A DNA stretch of 64,000 nucleotides from Pontibacillus chungwhensis BH030062 (GCF_000770675.1 NZ_AVBG01000005.1:1-64000); one strand, 5' to 3'; positions 20,446-28,942 are shown, numbered from the stretch's first letter. Notes: generated by a model not told the origin, from the letters alone. Numbers and translations: made by a program.

Positions 20446-20618
20446 TTCCGTTAACGTTAGTGTTGAGTAAGGTGGGCCGGGAAACTACTCGCTTTCCGCG
20501 GGCGAGCTGTCGAGCCTCCTCCCTCACTGCGTTCAGTGCGGGGTCTCGTCGACCTCTTTCTCCCGCAGGAGTCTCGCAGTTTCCCGGCCCACCTTTGCCG
20601 AATTGGGAGGAGACGGAA
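20446..20618. repeat. Long palindromic repeat, copy 2a
   Basis: The core at 20471-20593 has arms GGTGGGCCGGGAAACT and AGTTTCCCGGCCCACC except for bases near the tip. The inner boxes are of the GTCGAG / CTCGTCGAC subtype. TTCCGTT (20446-20452) and ACGGAA (20613-20618) bound it. Confidence 0.9.
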
Positions 20619-20664
20619 GCGTGCCATTATGCATGCAAGGGGGATCGCTTACAGCACTATAGCA

Positions 20665-20834
20665 GTCCGTTTCACCATTTAATATCAGGGTAGGCTTGGG
20701 GACTGCGAGACTCCCGCGGGATAAGGAGCCTAGGGGAGACCCCGGAAAGCGCGTAGCGATTGAGGAGGCTTCCCAGCTCCCCGCAGGAAAGCGAGTAGTC
20801 CCCAAGCCTGCCCTAACCTCCATATGGTAACGGA
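20665..20834. repeat. Long palindromic repeat, copy 2b (inverted to 2a)
   Basis: The core at 20688-20813 has arms GGGTAGGCTTGGGGACT and AGTCCCCAAGCCTGCCC. These differ strongly from copy 2a, yet they pair with each other apart from one wobble pair. TCCGTT (20666-20671) and AACGGA (20829-20834) bound it. The remaining bases up to 20939 hold only a leader for the next gene. Confidence 0.9.
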
Positions 20835-20939
20835 CACCTCCTGATCTAAATGTCTCTTGCTTAAACTAGGAAAGAAAAGGAGAGTTTTTATCTAAGGTTG
20901 AGAGGGAAATTGAGTGAGTGAAGTTAAAGAGGTGATTGA

Positions 20940-21326
20940 ATGAATAAGCGGAACCTGGTTATTATTACGCTTGCGGCCGTGTCGATAACATTTTTTTATA
21001 TGATCGTAGAGCTCAGTTTTAAGGCTGATGTTTCAAAAGGGCTGATCTTTGCTATATTCCTAGTCTTTGCCGTGTTTTTTGCCCTCTATTTTATATTTGC
21101 ACTTCCTATTCTTATTTATTTGCAGAGGAAGATCGGCAATCGGGATTATAGCTTGAAATACTTTGTTGCTTTTTTGGGAGGCTCATTCCTTATCCATCTC
21201 ATGGTGAACCCAGTATTGAATGAGTATCAAGCTCCATTTGTTACTCCTCTGTGGTACGTTTATGTCGTAAGTACAGCGCTATTTATTTGGCTGTGGGATT
21301 CTGCGAAAGTTAAAGTTTTTGCATAA
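20940..21326 (+). CDS. Small four-helix membrane protein of unknown function
   Basis: I do not recognise this 128-residue protein. Four hydrophobic segments can be seen at about residues 5-24, 33-60, 76-92 and 100-118, with short charged loops. The start follows AGAGGTGATTG. It converges on clpP, with a shared bidirectional terminator between them. No known motif is visible, and the compact size would suit a small accessory or sensor membrane protein, but that is only a guess. Confidence 0.75.
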   Translation: MNKRNLVIITLAAVSITFFYMIVELSFKADVSKGLIFAIFLVFAVFFALYFIFALPILIYLQRKIGNRDYSLKYFVAFLGGSFLIHLMVNPVLNEYQAPFVTPLWYVYVVSTALFIWLWDSAKVKVFA

Positions 21327-21327
21327 A

Positions 21328-21360
21328 AAACCGCTCTGATTGTAATCAGAGCGGTTTTCA
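21328..21360. terminator. Bidirectional terminator between the membrane protein and clpP
   Basis: ACCGCTCTGATT pairs with AATCAGAGCGGT, flanked by A and T runs, so it can serve both converging genes. Confidence 0.9.
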
Positions 21361-21370
21361 AATAGTTGAA

Positions 21371-21958
21371 TTAACCTTGGCTACGTTCGAAAACGTTGTC
21401 GATCAGGCCGTATTCTTTTGCTTCTTGAGCTGTCATGAAGTTGTCACGGTCCGTGTCGCGTTCAATTACAGATAGGTCTTGACCTGTGCGCTCAGAAAGA
21501 ATTTGGTTTAGTTTCTCACGCATTTTGATAATGCGTTTTGCGTGGATTTCAATGTCAGATGCTTGACCTTGAGTTCCGCCAAGTGGTTGGTGAATCATAA
21601 CTTCACTGTTTGGAAGAGCAGAACGTTTGCCTGGCTCACCAGCAGCTAGAAGGAAAGCACCCATAGATGCTGCCATACCTGTACAGATTGTTGCTACATT
21701 TGGCTTAATGAACTGCATCGTGTCATAAATCGCCATACCAGCTGTAATGGAACCACCTGGAGAGTTGATGTATAGAGAGATATCCTTCTCTGGATCTTCT
21801 GCTTGAAGGAATAGCATTTGTGCTACGATTGAGTTTGCTACGTTGTCATCAATAGCGCTTCCAAGCATAATAATGCGGTCTTTCAGAAGGCGTGAATAGA
21901 TATCATACGCACGTTCACCGCGGTTCGTTTGTTCAATAACTGTAGGGATTAAATTCAT
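21371..21958 (-). CDS. clpP: ATP-dependent Clp protease proteolytic subunit ClpP
   Basis: ClpP forms the tetradecameric serine protease chamber used with ClpX, ClpC or ClpE. The catalytic triad is Ser98 (GMAASMG), His123 (MIHQPLGG) and Asp172 (TDRDNF), numbering from the ATG at 21958. That start follows AAAGGAGGAG; an upstream in-frame start would add 11 residues unlike the family. The product has 195 residues. The promoter overlaps a CtsR operator, so heat or protein stress should induce it. Confidence 0.98.
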   Translation of the reverse strand: MNLIPTVIEQTNRGERAYDIYSRLLKDRIIMLGSAIDDNVANSIVAQMLFLQAEDPEKDISLYINSPGGSITAGMAIYDTMQFIKPNVATICTGMAASMGAFLLAAGEPGKRSALPNSEVMIHQPLGGTQGQASDIEIHAKRIIKMREKLNQILSERTGQDLSVIERDTDRDNFMTAQEAKEYGLIDNVFERSQG

Positions 21959-22014
21959 GAAATTCTCCTCCTTTAAATCGTGTTCTAACACTAAGTAAGT
22001 ACCGAATTAATTTT

Positions 22015-22044
22015 ATCATACACGCAAGGTCAAAAAAGGTCAAA
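22015..22044 (-). promoter_or_regulatory. clpP promoter with overlapping CtsR operator
   Basis: On the minus strand TTGACC, a 17-base spacer and TATGAT (plus-strand 22015-22020) form a sigma-A promoter. The plus strand at 22028-22044 reads GGTCAAA-AAA-GGTCAAA, a perfect CtsR heptad repeat that covers the -35 region and spacer. CtsR binding would block the promoter directly. Confidence 0.93.
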
Positions 22045-22172
22045 CGAAAGGATTGATGTTTTCTTACTAACTATGTAAAAGACCTTTCTTACCTTATATA
22101 TATATATGATGATCCGGTTGCACATACAATCAATTTTTCCCCATTTCAAGAAAGCTAAACGTTTTGAAATTG

Positions 22173-22583
22173 TTATTTTCTAAGTGCTCTAATTTGCCAG
22201 ATCGCCTGATGAATATTCTTCGACAAATCCTTCTCCCTTACCTCCCACACGTTCCACCCATTTCGAATTAAAAATTTAGACCTTTTCTTTAAGCGTCGCT
22301 TCTTTACAGGGTGTAGGAGATCTTCAGGTTTGTAAAAAAGAATAGCTACTTTTACATCTAACAAAGCGAGGTCAATTTTCACCCTTCCGACTTTTACATG
22401 TGTATACGGAAGAAAGCCATAACACCTAAGAGAATAATAGGTCTTACGAAGCCCGGGTGAGTGAGAAGGAGGTTCATAGGAATCTTGTTGTAAGCTTGGG
22501 ATTGGATAACGAAACAACCCAAGTCCACCTATTATAATAAACGAAAAAATTAAGCATACCCAAACGCCAATAGCTACAGACAC
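22173..22583 (-). CDS. Membrane-anchored protein resembling a degenerate DUF559/Vsr-type nuclease fold
   Basis: This 136-residue protein has one N-terminal hydrophobic segment (residues 4-24) and a basic soluble domain. The order of elements (GRVKIDLALLDVKVAILFY, then a basic helix RRLKKRSKFLIRNGWNVWEVREKDL) resembles the core of DUF559/Vsr-like endonucleases. The acidic and lysine residues expected after the second strand are replaced by hydrophobic ones, so catalysis seems unlikely. The GTG start at 22583 follows GAGGTGAT. The family link is inferred from pattern only. Confidence 0.55.
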   Translation of the reverse strand: MSVAIGVWVCLIFSFIIIGGLGLFRYPIPSLQQDSYEPPSHSPGLRKTYYSLRCYGFLPYTHVKVGRVKIDLALLDVKVAILFYKPEDLLHPVKKRRLKKRSKFLIRNGWNVWEVREKDLSKNIHQAIWQIRALRK

Positions 22584-22702
22584 AGAGCATCACCTCGAAG
22601 CTAGCATTTCCAAAAGCACGAGTGCTCATACTCAGTGAAATGGGTCTTGAATTTTAATAATTTGAACCGTATAATGGAAGTTGTCCTTATTATAACTAGC
22701 AT

Positions 22703-22778
22703 GCGCTCGTAGCTCAGCAGGATAGAGCGGTAGGTTCCGGTCCTACGTCTGTCGGGGGTTCGAATCCTCTCGAGCGCG
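22703..22778 (+). tRNA. tRNA-Arg (anticodon CCG)
   Basis: The acceptor stem GCGCTCG pairs with CGAGCGC. The D arm is GCTC-loop-GAGC. The anticodon stem GTAGG/CCTAC closes the seven-base loop TTCCGGT with anticodon CCG (codon CGG). The T loop is TTCGAAT. CCA is not encoded. A single tRNA-Arg in the clpP-sigL neighbourhood recalls B. subtilis. Confidence 0.93.
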
Positions 22779-22785
22779 CTCGTAT

Positions 22786-22818
22786 AAAACGCCTTACCCT
22801 TACTGGGTAAGGCGTTTT
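22786..22818 (+). terminator. Terminator after tRNA-Arg
   Basis: AAACGCCTTACCC pairs with GGGTAAGGCGTTT across a five-base loop, followed by T residues. Confidence 0.92.
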
Positions 22819-22877
22819 TACTTAACTTTCGAATGCGCCCTTCTTATGTGGGGTTGAAGCTGAGATGAAATTGGGAT

Positions 22878-23052
22878 GGTCCGTTATGACAAAAAGTGCT
22901 TGGGCTTGCTGGGGAACAACTCGCTTTCCTGCGGGGAGCTGGGAAGCCTCCTCGTTCGCTATCGCTCTCTGTGGGGTCTCCCCTAGGCTCCTTTTCCCGC
23001 GGGAGTCTCGCAGTTCCCCAGCAAGCCCTGACATTAAGTGGAGGAACGGACC
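22878..23052. repeat. Long palindromic repeat, copy 3a
   Basis: The core at 22902-23028 has arms GGGCTTGCTGGGGAAC and GTTCCCCAGCAAGCCC. The outer inverted pair is GGTCCGTT (22878-22885) and AACGGACC (23045-23052), a variant in which both sides have changed together from the usual TTTCCGTT/AACGGAAA. Confidence 0.92.
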
Positions 23053-23095
23053 ACATAAAAATGCGCGCAAGCTTGATCTTCTTCCAAATATGGCA

Positions 23096-23270
23096 GGTTT
23101 CCGTTCCTTCGTATTTGGTAAAGGGGGCCGGGAAACTGCGAGACTCCTGCGGGAGAAAGAGGTCGACGAGACCCCGCAGGGTGGTTTCCCCGAGGAGGCT
23201 CGACAGCTCGCCCGCGGAAAGCGAGTAGTTTCCCGGCCCACCTTACGCTAATCTAAAGCTAACGGAAACC
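23096..23270. repeat. Long palindromic repeat, copy 3b (inverted to 3a)
   Basis: The core at about 23124-23242 has arms GGGGCCGGGAAACT and AGTTTCCCGGCCCACC. GGTTTCCGTT (23096-23105) and AACGGAAACC (23261-23270) form a perfect 10-base outer pair. The 150 bases after it, up to the next small gene, show nothing I can name. Confidence 0.92.
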
Positions 23271-23419
23271 TTCTCTCGCACTAGATTATTCAAGGGTAAT
23301 GTCTGATTCTTGCTCGTCTTGCCACAGAGCCTATGCTCACTGCGAGGTTTAGTTTATTCCTTTTAAAGGAAATAGACTACTGTAAACTAATCTAGCAACA
23401 CAGGAAGGTGGAAAAGATT

Positions 23420-23566
23420 ATGTTCAATCGATTTGATCAAGGACGTCACTTAACACCTGAGCAGAAGGAAGATATGTTAGATCGTAAACGTAAGAAGATG
23501 ATCGCTGAAGATGAAGCGAAACATAATTTAGAAGAAGATCCAGATGAAAAGGAAGAAGATAAGTAG
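23420..23566 (+). CDS. Very small, highly charged protein (48 residues)
   Basis: An ATG at 23420 with AAGGTGG eight bases upstream opens a 48-codon frame. The product begins MFNRFDQGRHLTPEQKED, continues as a charged helix-forming stretch and ends in a strongly acidic tail (EEDPDEKEEDK). A terminator follows its stop by 13 bases. The ribosome site, biased composition and own terminator support a real gene. I do not recognise the family, and the function is unknown. Confidence 0.7.
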   Translation: MFNRFDQGRHLTPEQKEDMLDRKRKKMIAEDEAKHNLEEDPDEKEEDK

Positions 23567-23579
23567 TTTTTACTATGAA

Positions 23580-23619
23580 GAGTCTTAAGGTTGGTGAGCC
23601 ATTTTAAGGCTCTTTTTTT
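23580..23619 (+). terminator. Terminator after the 48-residue gene
   Basis: GAGtCTTAA (23580-23588) pairs with TTAAGgCTC (23604-23612) over a 15-base loop, followed by a run of T residues. Confidence 0.75.
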
Positions 23620-23681
23620 ATGTGCTGTCATTTCTTATGTTGGATACTTTTCGTGACTTCCTTCTATTATAAAAAGTTTGG

Positions 23682-23705
23682 TATAATTGTTTGTAAACGT
23701 TTTCT
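23682..23705 (+). promoter_or_regulatory. sigL promoter with overlapping cre site
   Basis: An extended -10, TGGTATAAT, places TATAAT at 23682-23687. Just after it TGTAAACGTTTTCT (23692-23705) matches the CcpA consensus TGWAANCGNTNWCA at 13 of 14 positions and would cover the transcription start. CcpA control of sigL is known in B. subtilis. Confidence 0.8.
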
Positions 23706-23720
23706 GGGGAGAGGGTCTGT

Positions 23721-24995
23721 TTGAAGCATCAATTAAGTCAGGAGCAGCGGTTAACGTGGAGGATGACGCAAAGGTTAAGCCAAGCGATTGAGATGTTGGC
23801 CTATAATGGACAAGATTTGATTCGTTTTCTTCAAGATCAAGCAGAAGTAAATCCTCTTATAGAGCTTAGTGTATCTTCGGCTCTTCCAAAGGGAGGGCAA
23901 GCTGGGGCGAGTCAAACCGTTCAATCATCTAAAGAGAAGTCCTTCCGTGACCATTTACAAGAGCAGCTAATAGAAAGTAGGGTCCCTTCATCCCTCCGCC
24001 ATGTCGTTCAGTATGGAGTAGATTCATTAAATGATCATGGTTATTTGGAGACAACGATTGAGGAATGGAGTGAAGTGTGCGCCGCATCGCTAGCGGAAAC
24101 GGAAGAGGCGTTATCGATTATTCAATCCTTACATCCTGCTGGTGTTGGAGCAAGAACGTTACAAGAGTGTATAGCGATTCAGTTAAAACGAGAAGAACAT
24201 CCCATGTATATGACCCAGCTTGTTTATGACCATATTAACTGGGTTGCTGAACAAGATATTGAGTCCATTCAAGATGAGTACAACATCACAGCCGAAGAGG
24301 CACAGCGTGCCATTGAAACAATCCAAACGTGTCACCCCAGGCCAGGTATTCAGTATTCGTCTGTACAAGAGGATTATATTGTTCCGGATGCGGAGGTGTT
24401 TAAGAAGAATGGAGAGTGGGTTGTGAAGCTCTCGCCATGGAATGCGCCAAAGATTGTCGTAGATGAGGACATGTATGCCTTATCTCATCACCATCAAGAA
24501 GCATCAGCGTATTTGGAGGAGAAATACCAACATGCAAAATGGCTTCAAATGGCAATCGAACAACGGAAACAAAATATGAAAGCCATAATGGAGGAGATTG
24601 TTAAAAGGCAAGTTCCTTTTTTTGAAGGAGGCGCTCACCAGAAGCAGTCCCTCAGAATGAGAGAGGTTGCTGAAGCAATTGGAGTTCACGTATCAACCAT
24701 AAGCCGTGCGGTACGTCATAAGTATGTACAGTCACCTAAAGGAATTATTCCTTTGAAGGATTTCTTTCAACAAGGGCTGAAGACGAGGAATGGTCAAGAA
24801 ACCTCCACTGAAGCGATTAAACACTTGTTAAAGGAAACCATACATACTGAAAATAAGGACAAACCTTACTCGGATCAAAAGTTAAGCCAATTATTTTATG
24901 ATCAATTTGGTATTTACATTTCCAGAAGAACCGTGGCAAAATACCGGGAAGCACTTTACATACCATCATCTACGAAACGAAGGAAGAGGGGGTAG
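23721..24995 (+). CDS. sigL: RNA polymerase sigma-54 factor SigL/RpoN
   Basis: Sigma-54 directs RNA polymerase to -24/-12 promoters that need an enhancer-binding ATPase. Region I is glutamine and leucine rich (LTWRMTQRLSQAIEML). The core-binding domain follows, then the helix-turn-helix HVSTISRAVRHKYV. The RpoN box is at the C-terminus (ISRRTVAKYRE). The length of 424 residues matches the short Bacillus form. The TTG start at 23721 follows GGGGAGAGGG. No -24/-12 promoters or enhancer-binding regulators were noticed in the window. Confidence 0.95.
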   Translation: MKHQLSQEQRLTWRMTQRLSQAIEMLAYNGQDLIRFLQDQAEVNPLIELSVSSALPKGGQAGASQTVQSSKEKSFRDHLQEQLIESRVPSSLRHVVQYGVDSLNDHGYLETTIEEWSEVCAASLAETEEALSIIQSLHPAGVGARTLQECIAIQLKREEHPMYMTQLVYDHINWVAEQDIESIQDEYNITAEEAQRAIETIQTCHPRPGIQYSSVQEDYIVPDAEVFKKNGEWVVKLSPWNAPKIVVDEDMYALSHHHQEASAYLEEKYQHAKWLQMAIEQRKQNMKAIMEEIVKRQVPFFEGGAHQKQSLRMREVAEAIGVHVSTISRAVRHKYVQSPKGIIPLKDFFQQGLKTRNGQETSTEAIKHLLKETIHTENKDKPYSDQKLSQLFYDQFGIYISRRTVAKYREALYIPSSTKRRKRG

Positions 24996-25001
24996 CCACA
25001 T

Positions 25002-25250
25002 ATGGCAACAGAAATTATTCTGTACACGAAGAAGGAATGTCCTTTATGTGATGAGGCTAAAGAATTAATTGAAACACTCTATCATGATTACGATATTGTA
25101 ATCCGGGAAAAGGATATATATGAAGAAGATGAGTTAATTGAACGATATGGTCTCATGATCCCAGTAGTGGAAATAGACGGTGAAGAGGTCGATTATGGGA
25201 AAATCGATCTTTTTTCTTTAAGTAACCGTTTACAAAAGAAAAAGGGCTAG
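25002..25250 (+). CDS. Glutaredoxin-like protein
   Basis: This 82-residue thioredoxin-fold protein has an N-terminal CPLC active site (Cys13, Cys16) and the cis-proline segment MIPVVEIDGEEV, which match the Glutaredoxin_2/DUF836 type family. It likely handles thiol-disulfide exchange; the partner is unknown. It follows sigL by six bases and precedes the cggR promoter. Confidence 0.88.
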   Translation: MATEIILYTKKECPLCDEAKELIETLYHDYDIVIREKDIYEEDELIERYGLMIPVVEIDGEEVDYGKIDLFSLSNRLQKKKG

Positions 25251-25258
25251 TAAGTCTG

Positions 25259-25287
25259 TTGCAAGGGGTTATGGGGACTGATACAAT
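25259..25287 (+). promoter_or_regulatory. Sigma-A promoter of the cggR-gapA operon
   Basis: TTGCAA (25259-25264), a 17-base spacer and TACAAT (25282-25287) form a good sigma-A promoter. The predicted start, near 25294, lies about 35 bases upstream of the CggR operator. Confidence 0.85.
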
Positions 25288-25328
25288 ATAAATGTAAGCT
25301 AGCCGTTGAGGTATTTTTTTGGCCCAAG

Positions 25329-25364
25329 CGGGACAGAATACGTCAAGGCGGGACGAAAAAGCTC
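25329..25364 (+). promoter_or_regulatory. CggR operator
   Basis: The direct repeat CGGGAC-N6-CGTC-N4-CGGGAC-N6-GCTC has the exact spacing of the B. subtilis CggR operator (CGGGACN6TGTCN4CGGGACN6TGTC). Both CGGGAC half-sites are perfect. CggR bound here would act as a roadblock to transcription until fructose 1,6-bisphosphate releases it. Confidence 0.92.
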
Positions 25365-25399
25365 CCGCTGCAGCTTACATACAGCAAAGGAGCTTTTCC

Positions 25400-26428
25400 A
25401 TGAGGGCACTAATTGACTTACAGAGTAAACTATTCCCCGATTTGCTATCAATTATGCAACGAAGGTATGAAACCCTGACATTGATTCAGCTAATGGAACC
25501 GATTGGACGAAGAAGTCTTGCTGATCATTTAAACATTGCAGAACGTACCGTTAGAACAGAAATTGATCTTTTACATGAACAAGGATTAATTGAAGTGACG
25601 ACTAAAGGGATGCATGTGACGAATACTGGCAAGAATGTAATCGTTCAGCTAGAGGCCTTCATGAATGAATTAAGGGGCTTTAAAGATTTGGAGCAACAAG
25701 TGAAGCAACGTTTACAACTCGATCACGTAGTCATCGTACCTGGGGATAGCGATGAACTCTCATGGGTGAAACAAGAAATGGGTAAGGCCTGTGTCCGTTA
25801 TATGAAGGGAATCCTTCGTAGTGATGACACAGTGGCTGTAACCGGTGGAGGAACCATTGCAGCTGTGGCTGAGATGATGACTCCGCTTGAACAAGCAGGG
25901 AACTGCTTATTTGTCCCGGCCCGCGGTGGGCTTGGTGAACAGATGGAGAATCAGGCGAACACCATTTGTGCTGAAATGGCGAAGAAAGCAAATGGAACGT
26001 ATCGACTTCTCTATGTACCAGATCCGCTTAGCGAAGAATCCTATCAGACCATTATTGAAGAACCTTCTATTAAAGAGGTGCTAACCATTATTCGTGGAGC
26101 TGGTGTTGTTGTCCATGGTATTGGTGATGCCACTACAATGGCAGAACGACGAAAAACTCCACAAGAAGTTATAGACACCATTCAAGAGGGTAAGGCTGTA
26201 GGGGAGGCTTTTGGTTATTATTTTAATGAAGAAGGTAGTATTGTTCACAAAGTGCGAACAGTAGGAATTCAATTAGAAGATTTACAACATACTAATTGTG
26301 TTATTGCTGTCGCAGGTGGCAAATCGAAAGCAAAAGCGATTTCTTCCTATTTTAACCTGGGGCAATCCAATGTACTCATTACCGATGAGAGTGCAGCGAA
26401 AGAGCTAATAAAGGGATCTTCCCTTTAG
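25400..26428 (+). CDS. cggR: Central glycolytic genes regulator CggR
   Basis: CggR is a SorC-family repressor of its own operon, with fructose 1,6-bisphosphate as inducer. The N-terminal winged helix (SLADHLNIAERTVRTEIDLLHEQGLIEV) is followed by a sugar-phosphate isomerase-like effector domain (VAVTGGGTIAAVAEMM, FVPARGGLGE, VVHGIGDA). ATG 25400, eight bases after AAAGGAG, gives 342 residues, close to the B. subtilis protein. A longer frame would run through the operator and is not credible. It heads cggR-gapA-pgk-tpiA-gpmI-eno. Confidence 0.95.
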   Translation: MRALIDLQSKLFPDLLSIMQRRYETLTLIQLMEPIGRRSLADHLNIAERTVRTEIDLLHEQGLIEVTTKGMHVTNTGKNVIVQLEAFMNELRGFKDLEQQVKQRLQLDHVVIVPGDSDELSWVKQEMGKACVRYMKGILRSDDTVAVTGGGTIAAVAEMMTPLEQAGNCLFVPARGGLGEQMENQANTICAEMAKKANGTYRLLYVPDPLSEESYQTIIEEPSIKEVLTIIRGAGVVVHGIGDATTMAERRKTPQEVIDTIQEGKAVGEAFGYYFNEEGSIVHKVRTVGIQLEDLQHTNCVIAVAGGKSKAKAISSYFNLGQSNVLITDESAAKELIKGSSL

Positions 26429-26469
26429 ATAGAATATAAACACCTATATACCTTAAGGAGGAATTTTTC

Positions 26470-27477
26470 ATGGCAATCAGAATTGGTATTAACGGTTTCG
26501 GACGTATCGGACGTAATGTATTCCGCGCGTCTCTTAAAAACGACGAGGTAGAAGTAGTAGCGATTAACGACTTAACGGACGCTAACATGCTAGCTCACCT
26601 TCTTCAGTATGACTCTGTACACGGTCAGCTTGATGAAAAAGTAACAGTTAACGGATCTAACCTTGTAATCGGTGGTAAAGAGATCACAGTTCTTTCTGAA
26701 CGTGACCCTGCTAACCTTGGTTGGGGAGATCTTGGTGTAGATATCGTAATCGAATCTACTGGTCGCTTCACTCAGCGTGACGATGCTAAAAAACACATCG
26801 ATGCTGGCGCGAAAAAAGTTATCATCTCTGCACCTGCTAAAGGCGAAGACCTTACAGTAGTTATGGGTGTTAACGAAGATTCTTACGACCCAGCTAGCCA
26901 CCACGTAATCTCTAACGCATCTTGTACTACAAACTGCTTAGCACCATACGCTAAAGTTCTTAACGACAAATTCGGTCTTAAGCGCGGTATGATGACTACA
27001 ATTCACTCTTACACGAACGACCAACAAATCCTTGACCTTCCACACAAGGACTACCGTCGTGCGCGTGCTGCTGGTGAGAACATCATCCCAACAACTACAG
27101 GTGCTGCACAAGCAGTAGCGAAAGTAATGCCTGAAATGGAAGGTAAACTAACTGGTATGGCTATGCGTGTTCCTACACCTAACGTATCTCTAGTTGACCT
27201 TGTTGCTGAGCTAGACACAGACGCTACAGCAGAAGAAGTAAACCAAGCGCTTAAAGAAGCAGCTGAAGGTGAGCTTAAAGGTATTCTTGGTTACAGCGAA
27301 GAAGAGCTAGTTTCTAGCGACTACAATGGTAACCCAGCTTCTTCTACAATTGATGCTGCTTCAACTCTAAGCATCGAGAAGAACATGGTTAAAGTTGTTT
27401 CTTGGTACGATAACGAGAGCGGCTACTCTCACCGTTGTGTAGACTTAGCTGTATACCTTGCTAAAAAAGGTCTTTAA
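26470..27477 (+). CDS. gapA: Glycolytic glyceraldehyde-3-phosphate dehydrogenase GapA
   Basis: GapA oxidises glyceraldehyde 3-phosphate to 1,3-bisphosphoglycerate with NAD. The Rossmann motif INGFGRIGR begins at residue 7, Asp34 (IND) suits NAD, and the catalytic Cys152 sits in ASCTTNC. The protein has 335 residues. Codon choice is strongly biased, as expected for a very highly expressed gene. AAGGAGG precedes the start by seven bases. A strong hairpin follows the gene. Confidence 0.98.
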   Translation: MAIRIGINGFGRIGRNVFRASLKNDEVEVVAINDLTDANMLAHLLQYDSVHGQLDEKVTVNGSNLVIGGKEITVLSERDPANLGWGDLGVDIVIESTGRFTQRDDAKKHIDAGAKKVIISAPAKGEDLTVVMGVNEDSYDPASHHVISNASCTTNCLAPYAKVLNDKFGLKRGMMTTIHSYTNDQQILDLPHKDYRRARAAGENIIPTTTGAAQAVAKVMPEMEGKLTGMAMRVPTPNVSLVDLVAELDTDATAEEVNQALKEAAEGELKGILGYSEEELVSSDYNGNPASSTIDAASTLSIEKNMVKVVSWYDNESGYSHRCVDLAVYLAKKGL

Positions 27478-27533
27478 GATTTCGTAAATAAGCAGGAAAA
27501 CAACTCCTGTTAACCGTATAAATTATGAGTGTC

Positions 27534-27580
27534 CATCGCAAAGAGCAGGAGGAGAGCAACCTCCTCCTTTGCGATGTTTG
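27534..27580 (+). terminator. Hairpin between gapA and pgk
   Basis: CATCGCAAA (27534-27542) pairs with TTTGCGATG (27568-27576) around an inner AGGAGG/CCTCCT stem, followed by TTTG. It may end part of the cggR-gapA message or protect its 3' end. The other bases between gapA and pgk (to 27751) show no gene and no clear promoter. Confidence 0.75.
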
Positions 27581-27751
27581 TTTGATAGAACCATGAAAAG
27601 AATGGAAGCCCACCACATTTTTACCATTTGACTCTTTTTATGATCTTAAATCAAACCCTTGTAACACGTTTGTCTTCTTGAAAATAAGGAAACGTACATA
27701 CAGGGGAGCTAGACACATTCCAAGGAAAATTTTAAAGGAGGTCCTCATCCC

Positions 27752-28942
27752 GTGAACGTGAATGAGAAAAAAACCATCCAAGATGTAGAAGTAAAAGGCC
27801 AGAAAGTATTCTGCCGCGTTGATTTCAACGTACCTATGCAAGATGGTGAAGTAACTGACGACACGCGCATCCGTGCAGCGTTACCAACAATCCAGCATTT
27901 AACTGAACAAGGTGCAAAAGTAATCTTAGCAAGCCACCTTGGTCGTCCAAAAGGGGAAGCCGTTGATGAACTTCGCCTTGATCCAGTAGCGAAACGTCTA
28001 AGTGACTTACTTGGTCAAACCGTTACGAAAACGGATGAAGCTTACGGAAGTGAAGTGGACAAAGCCATTTCTGAAATGGAAAACAGCGATGTACTTCTTC
28101 TTGAAAATGTTCGTTTCTATCCGGGTGAGGAAAAGAACGACGCAGAACTTGCGAAGGAATTCGCTAATTTAGCAGACCTTTATGTGAATGATGCATTCGG
28201 TGCAGCTCACCGTGCGCACGCTTCAACAGAAGGAATTGCTCAACACCTTCCAGCAGTAGCTGGCTTCTTAATGGAAAAAGAATTACGTGTCCTTGGTAAT
28301 GCGTTAAAAGACCCTGAGCGTCCTTTCACTGCTATTATCGGTGGTGCAAAAGTTAAGGACAAAATCGGCGTGATCGATCATCTACTTGACAAAGTTGATA
28401 ATTTAATTATCGGCGGTGGTCTTGCTTACACATTCGTGAAAGCACAAGGCTACGAAATTGGTCAATCTCTTCTTGAAGAAGATAAGATCGATCTTGCGAA
28501 GCAATATATGGAGAAAGCTAAAGAAAAAGGCGTTAATTTCTATATGCCACAAGATGTAATCGTTGGCGATGACTTCTCTAATGATGCAAACACACAAGTG
28601 GTTAATATCGATAGCATCCCAGCTGATTGGGAAGCAATGGACATCGGTCCAAAAACGATTGAATTATACGCTGATATCGTGAAGAACTCTAAGCTAGTGA
28701 TCTGGAACGGCCCAATGGGTGTGTTCGAGCTTGAAACATTCGCTAAAGGTACAAAAGGCGTTGCAGAAGCTCTTGGACAAACAGAAGGTTATTCTGTAAT
28801 CGGTGGCGGTGACTCTGCTGCTGCTGTTGAGAAGTTCGGTTATGCAGATCAAATGGACCACATCTCTACAGGTGGCGGTGCATCATTAGAGTTTATGGAA
28901 GGTAAAGAACTTCCAGGCGTAGTCGCATTAAACGATAAATAA
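27752..28942 (+). CDS. pgk: Phosphoglycerate kinase
   Basis: Pgk transfers phosphate from 1,3-bisphosphoglycerate to ADP. The family start [13 protein letters not shown], the [10 protein letters not shown] basic patch, the mid-segment [11 protein letters not shown] and the nucleotide site WNGPMGVFE with [10 protein letters not shown] are all present. The product has 396 residues. GTG 27752 follows AAGGAGGTC. A gap of 274 bases separates it from gapA; tpiA follows after 16 bases. Confidence 0.98.
   Translation: MNVNEKKTIQDVEVKGQKVFCRVDFNVPMQDGEVTDDTRIRAALPTIQHLTEQGAKVILASHLGRPKGEAVDELRLDPVAKRLSDLLGQTVTKTDEAYGSEVDKAISEMENSDVLLLENVRFYPGEEKNDAELAKEFANLADLYVNDAFGAAHRAHASTEGIAQHLPAVAGFLMEKELRVLGNALKDPERPFTAIIGGAKVKDKIGVIDHLLDKVDNLIIGGGLAYTFVKAQGYEIGQSLLEEDKIDLAKQYMEKAKEKGVNFYMPQDVIVGDDFSNDANTQVVNIDSIPADWEAMDIGPKTIELYADIVKNSKLVIWNGPMGVFELETFAKGTKGVAEALGQTEGYSVIGGGDSAAAVEKFGYADQMDHISTGGGASLEFMEGKELPGVVALNDK

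Noticed and set aside
20442-20823. Open reading frames across repeat copies 2a and 2b
   Set aside because: The same palindrome-driven frames; the translated pattern (for example GRETTRFPR) recurs at each repeat because the DNA repeats, not because a protein is conserved.
22822-23251. Four overlapping frames on both strands across repeat copies 3a and 3b
   Set aside because: High GC palindromes are stop-poor on both strands; no start signals or family likeness.
25319-25399. Longer CggR start at 25319
   Set aside because: It would translate the promoter-proximal operator and adds 27 residues unlike the family; ATG 25400 has the ribosome site.
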